Shown one piece after another: positions 59,459-64,000 of a DNA stretch of 64,000 nucleotides. The position numbers were made by a program, and so were the translations under genes. This stretch comes from Cyclina sinensis. Its lineage: Eukaryota; Mollusca; Bivalvia; Venerida; Veneridae. The stretch lies in NCBI GenBank assembly GCA_012932295.1, contig JAAONU010000001.1:50813134-50877133 (forward strand). The letters are read 5' to 3'. Position 1 is the stretch's first letter. Every line of letters starts with the position of its first letter. The notes under the pieces are model-generated. The model was not told the DNA's origin, did not search any database, and worked only from the letters and a program-made list of their open reading frames with translations.

Positions 59459-60600
59459 CAAGAAATGTGTCTCAGACAAGAAACATGGCAATGGTAACAG
59501 TCTGTGTAGCTTATATATAACTTGATGTTACCTTGATCATTTCTTTCAAAATATTTTGCAGTCTGTGAAGTGAACAAAGTACCTATATATCCATGAGTAA
59601 GACTATTATAATTATATCCTTTATCTATTTGCATCGCTTGTAAGAGTGATCAATTTCCAAAACTGATGAGTTTCAAAAGATATTGATTTAGTGTTTTGTA
59701 CCCATAGGTCACCACATATCTTTTACAGAAAAAGTGTTTCAAAACAGTTTCATACCTTCTAACTTTTGGATTTTTATCCTCCAGTTGAACACTACAGGCG
59801 AAAAACTATTTCAATTTATGGTTCAATTATAGGAGCTGAACATAGAAGCACCATTAAGTAAAATTAAACAGAGGGCAATAACTCTGCCAAAAATGACTGA
59901 ATCACAAAAGCCTGAGTATATATGCACTGCAGCACTTGATAATAATCATTTTGTGAAAGACTGGTGAAAATTGCATGAGAAATGCAGGAGTTGTGCACAG
60001 AAGCAATATTAAGTAAAATTAAACAAAGGGTCATTACTATGCCAAAAACAAGGGGGCCATTGGCCCCAAAGCGCTCACCTGAGGACAGACTGTTATTTGT
60101 GTAAAAGCAGTGAAAGCTATTATTATATCCTGTAAATTTTTAAAGTAAACAGGACCTACTGTCCTGTGAATAAAATTCACAATATATATTCATATACACT
60201 ACAAATGCAACAACAAAGATTTTACAGTTTCATTTACTGTAGGGCAAAGCATGCTAGTAATACATCAAATCTTAGTACTGTAGACCTTTGGTGTTTCAAA
60301 GAAGGATCTTTTTAAAGATATTACTGGAACCCTGGACGCTCCAGGGGAGGGCTAATATATTGAATCAAGGCCTTAAATGAACATTCTTATGCCAACTATC
60401 CAAGCTCTAGCCCTTTGAGTTTCAAAGTTTTTACTATACATTTAAACTAAAACTTTCACTAAAGATGATTAATACCCCCTCATGGGTGCTTGATACTGGA
60501 ACTGGAAAGCTTAGAATCAATGGCATAAAGTGACATAAGAAACATGGAAATATGTATATATTTTATATTTAATAATATTGTATATAGAGAAAACAATTAC
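59459..60600. other. Element termini and non-coding sequence
   Basis: A possible terminus, CAAGAAATGTGTCTCAGACA, abuts the previous element at 59459. A clear one, CAAGGGGGCCATTGGCCCC with GCTCACCTGAGG, starts at 60049. 59860-60040 has two diverged units with AAAATTAAACAAAGGG. No gene seen. Confidence 0.5.
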
Positions 60601-60761
60601 CGGTAGACCATTGAACTGTATATTTTCTAGTAGAACTAGCTGATGCTGTAGCTGATCTCTTCTTGAATAAGACATCTAGAGCATCCACCAGCTTTACCTC
60701 AAACACGATCATCATCAAATTTTACAAGTACATATTTGGGCTTGAATGCATCCTTATCCAT
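60601..60761 (-). pseudogene. Candidate exon with a one-base frameshift, unrecognised
   Basis: A minus-strand segment between AG (TTCCCAG) and GT (ACCG|GTAATT) opens with MDKDAFKPKYVLVKFDDD. It continues in another frame with EVKLVDALDVLFKKRS and TRKYTVQW. One extra T in a three-T run (60701-60703 on plus) separates the frames. It is either a decayed exon or a sequencing error. The lysine/valine-rich start recalls small chromatin-type domains, but I cannot name a family. Confidence 0.35.
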
Positions 60762-62454
60762 CTGGGAACAAGATTAATTTTGATGCAAAGCATCAAAGGC
60801 GGCGCACATGGTTTTGAAATAAGATAAATAATAAGTGTATAAATTAACCTAAACAATTGTACACGTGTGTAGTACATGTTGTACATTTTGATGATAATCA
60901 AGTTATTTACAGATGAGATGTAAAAAGATTTTAAAGGGGGACATTTGAATTATATCCATGTTTTAATCACTTTTATTGAAGATGTGAAATCATGTGAATT
61001 CACTTTTCTTCAACAAAATGACCAGATATGAATGACTATATTCTCATAAAAAAATCATTTGATCTTTCACTTTTTATGAAAATTGCATATTGTCTACCTT
61101 TAAAATTAAAAATTGGGATAATAATCAAGTGTTCTTCGTCTGCAACACAATTCAGCACTTGAATATTCCAAATGTCTACTTTTGCTTTATTTCAACAATC
61201 TATACCCTTTTAATGATTTTAGTCTGTTTAAATCCTAATGTTTTGTGTCTTTTTCTGTTCTATCCTGGTTGCGCAACCATGATAGACAGGATATAATTCA
61301 ATTTTTACAACTCAGATTTTCAATCTATTTCTTGAAGAAATGTTATGTTTTCATTGTTTATATTGTATGCATGAAGAAAATACCATCACACATGCACATG
61401 CAGTGGTCATAAGCCTTCAACGTACATTAAATACTATACTTTATATAGATTTGCTGCGACTGACCAAGGAACATTTTGGAACCATCGATAGCACATTAAG
61501 TAAATTGAAACAAGGATGACTTCAATGATCGGAAAGTTTCAAAAGGGTTGCTAAGTTTACTGTCCAAAGTTTCTAGGCAGCCCAAGACATGTCAAAATTT
61601 CAAATTTAAACCTTGAATGACAATTCCGAGAATATGTTTTTTCTTCCCACAGAGAATGAGAATTTGAGATCCATGGACGGTTTTTCTGTAGAAGAGAACT
61701 GTAGAAGAGAATAGTCATTATAAATTATTTAAAATCACCACGTAATCTTGCTTTTTCCCCGGTCTGTGTTTAAGAGAAAATTATATCTAAGGAATTACCG
61801 TCTCTGGTAGGAAACGGGAAACGAATTTTTGTGTAGCAGTAGCAGTGTGAGTGTATTTCTGAAATTGGAACAAAGAGAGCTGCCGACCTGGCAGTGCTTC
61901 CGATAGGTAATCAACTATGGAGTACACATTCTCAAGAATACATAATAGATGAAGGGATTTACTACTAAATATTTTCTTGTACGCATAATATTCCCAGATT
62001 TGGTGAAAACTATACCAAGATACTTGTCTCTGAAGGTGTGTCCTCGATTTTGAAATAACAATTCCTCTGTTATCAACATCCAAAAAATAAAACCTTACAT
62101 GTAACATCTTTGTTCGAATTCCACATTTCACAGTATGGTATTACATCATTTCAAATATTTTGTAATTTGTCTGCACTAGATAACACCCGAAGTACAACTG
62201 GTACGTTATCATATTCATGGTTTAACGGTTTAGTGGCGTAGTGAAAAGATATGTTTTTTTGTAACTATAACGACTGAATTGACTCCAGCAAAGTAAGAGT
62301 GTTCTTCAAATTCATCCTTGTGTCTGTATTCACAAAGACAGACTCATTCTTTATTATTGCATTAAAACGACAGATTTTGTACAATTTCTATTTTCAAGTT
62401 AGTTTATACAAATCAATTTTATTTCGATTGTGACGAAAGCTTTTAGCTAATAGA
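60762..62454. other. Non-coding or unrecognised
   Basis: A 114-codon minus-strand frame at 61787-62131 has a normal amino-acid mix but no recognised domain or splice support. No repeats are obvious, which makes this one of the few non-repetitive stretches. Confidence 0.35.
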
Positions 62455-62623
62455 ATCATTCTGAAATCCGTCCCTGGAACCAACCAGTACTAAGTAATGA
62501 GAATAAAGTTTCTTGCTGAAGGAAATAACCGATGCCGACACGGCCGCTGACGGGGTTCGAACTCGTGTCTTGACTAGCTATCCTTAGAGTACAAGTCCGA
62601 CCTTTTAACCACTCGGCTTCACC
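62455..62623 (-). repeat. tRNA-derived SINE
   Basis: On the minus strand it starts GGTGAAGCCGAGTGGTTAAA (A-box region, as in Leu/Ser tRNAs) and has GTTCGAACCCC (B box, about 62553-62562), correctly spaced for RNA polymerase III. An unrelated tail follows, with CATCGGTTATTTCCTTCAGC and GTACTGGTTGGTTCCAGGGA. The acceptor stem does not close like a true tRNA, so it is a SINE head. The tail recalls V-SINE-type molluscan SINEs such as RUDI; that link is from memory and unverified. Confidence 0.7.
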
Positions 62624-64000
62624 TTTCTTTATATAGCTATAGTTGAAAGAATTAACAAAGATTTGCATTTCAGATTAAGTAGCAACACACTGCTAGATAA
62701 ATGCTGTGAATACACAAGTACTTGCAGGGCTTTGATTTGTTTTGTGAAAAGTAATTAAATCTGTAATTTTTGCATCAAAAACTTTTGATTAAAAATACAA
62801 ACTTACCTGATTTGAATCAATTTATTTTTAAAATTAATAAATACGATTTACGAAGTGACATATTTTAAGTGATGTACAGAATAATTGGATTTTTTTACAT
62901 TGATAATGATCCAAGATTCTCCCAAATTGATTACGTCAGCGCATGGTACAAAATGAAACACTATTCCAATATAGGCGTCGCCGTTCTCGGCGCCGCCAAT
63001 AAATCCCTGACTGTTACTGTAACTCATGAGGTATCATCCAGAAACTGTTTTTCTATTCTTAGTTAAAGTGAACAGAGATCTTGATCCAACTGGCCCAATT
63101 TTCAATCCCAAGCGTTGTCTTTATAGAAACTATCTTTATGGAAAGTTTCATCATAATATCTCATTGGTAACTCAAGTTATTGAGCAGAAACTTTTTTTTT
63201 ATTTTTAGTAACAGTGACCTTGACACTGACCTCAGCAGCCTCAAAGTCAAACTTGACCTGTATTTTATGATATAACACCTGTGAACCAAAAATGGTTTAA
63301 ATCTGTAAAGCCTTTCATGAGTTATTTTCTGGAAACCAGTTTTTCTTTTTTTTTTTTTTTTTAGTTTAAGTGATGTTACAGCTGTGTACAAAAAATTGTT
63401 TTAATCTGTATAGCCTTTCATGAGTTATTGTCCGGAAACCACGATGGACCAAGCTCACTCCTATATACCCCCTCAAACTTTAATTACACATGGAAAACCA
63501 ATGACCTTAAGGAAGGGCAAATATTGCTTAAAGGGTTATAAATTCAATTACCTTGGTAGAGGTCCATATCTAAGCTCCAGCCCTTGATATTTAAGTTTTC
63601 ATTACATATATAATTATACATAAAAAGGCCATTGATCAGAATTATGTAGTTGTAAAATGCTTAAAGTTATATTCAAACAAATAATTGTGAAGGGAGGTGA
63701 GAAATGACATAATGATATACCCATGACTCCCCTGGGGCTGGACTAGCGTCGACCTTAGGGCAATAATTTGAACAATCTTGGTAGAGGTCCACTACACAAT
63801 GTTTCATGCCAAATATCTAAGTTCTAGCCTTTGTGCTTTCAGAGAAGATTTTTAAAGTTTTTACTATATGTATTATGGAAAACCCATGAAAAGGCATGAC
63901 CAGTTTTGACCCCAGAGCTATAATTTGAACAATCTTGATAGAGGTCCATTAGAAAATGCTTCATACCATATATATGAGCTCTAGCCTAACCAACAAAGGG
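62624..64000. other. Non-coding with tandem units to the window end
   Basis: 63050-63460 has two diverged units with TTATTTTCTGGAAACCAG-like words and GTGACCTTGACA. From about 63560 units of the GGGCAATAATTTGAACAATC family, related to 44230-46200, run to the end. No gene seen. Confidence 0.5.

Noticed and set aside
62455..62623. A functional tRNA gene
   Set aside because: A and B boxes are present but the acceptor stem does not pair and a SINE-type tail follows.

Overview
The window looks like AT-rich, repeat-dominated DNA of a eukaryote, most likely a marine bivalve mollusc. Three things point that way: a metazoan BEL/Pao retrotransposon, intron-containing hAT and pogo-like transposases, and many families of interspersed elements with tandem-repeat cores and GGAC-rich edges of the kind known from bivalve genomes. 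The species call is inference. There are no prokaryotic features. Host coding sequence is scarce: three phase-compatible exons of one unrecognised minus-strand gene (14091-18514) and two weaker minus-strand exon candidates (55963-56083, 60601-60761).

Layout. 1-2194: no gene seen. 2195-13645: a triple nest. A tandem-repeat element (2195-13645) is split by a young BEL/Pao retrotransposon (2623-12401, LTRs differing at 1 of 184 bases), whose integrase region is split by a hAT-like transposon (7351-11142) with perfect 16-bp terminal inverted repeats and an uninterrupted four-exon transposase. 14091-24131: host exons among tandem-repeat elements. 24947-26503: a TA-flanked inverted-repeat transposon. 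27196-30688: one tandem-repeat element holding two others. 33446-46250: a further array invaded by an unclassified DNA transposon and by a 6.8-kb pogo-like element (37386-44227), whose decayed transposase ends in a coiled coil and a PHD finger and is itself split by a tandem-repeat element. 46256-50583: more arrays, including a 344-bp higher-order repeat. 50930-52297: a minus-strand relic of a PIF1-like helicase followed by an endonuclease/exonuclease/phosphatase-type nuclease, the C-terminal arrangement of Helentrons. 52310-60049: more arrays, two TA-flanked MITEs, and a second copy of a composite element. 62455-62623: a tRNA-derived SINE.

Main result. About nineteen element ends on the plus strand share one layout: CAAGAG or CTAGAG after an A-run, then a short palindrome, then a short sequence that recurs inverted at the far end of the same element. 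Read on the minus strand this is a rolling-circle terminus: inverted repeat, hairpin, then CTCTTG or CTCTAG before T. All copies seen have the same orientation, and the Helentron-like coding relic lies on that same strand. I therefore interpret most of the window as Helentron/HINE-like non-autonomous elements that insert into each other at A/T-rich sites. Adjacent filled and empty sites (27451, 29291, 30421-30440) and composite copies (19401-20757, 58101-59457) support rolling-circle-type behaviour. All of this comes from reading the sequence by eye; no database search was made.
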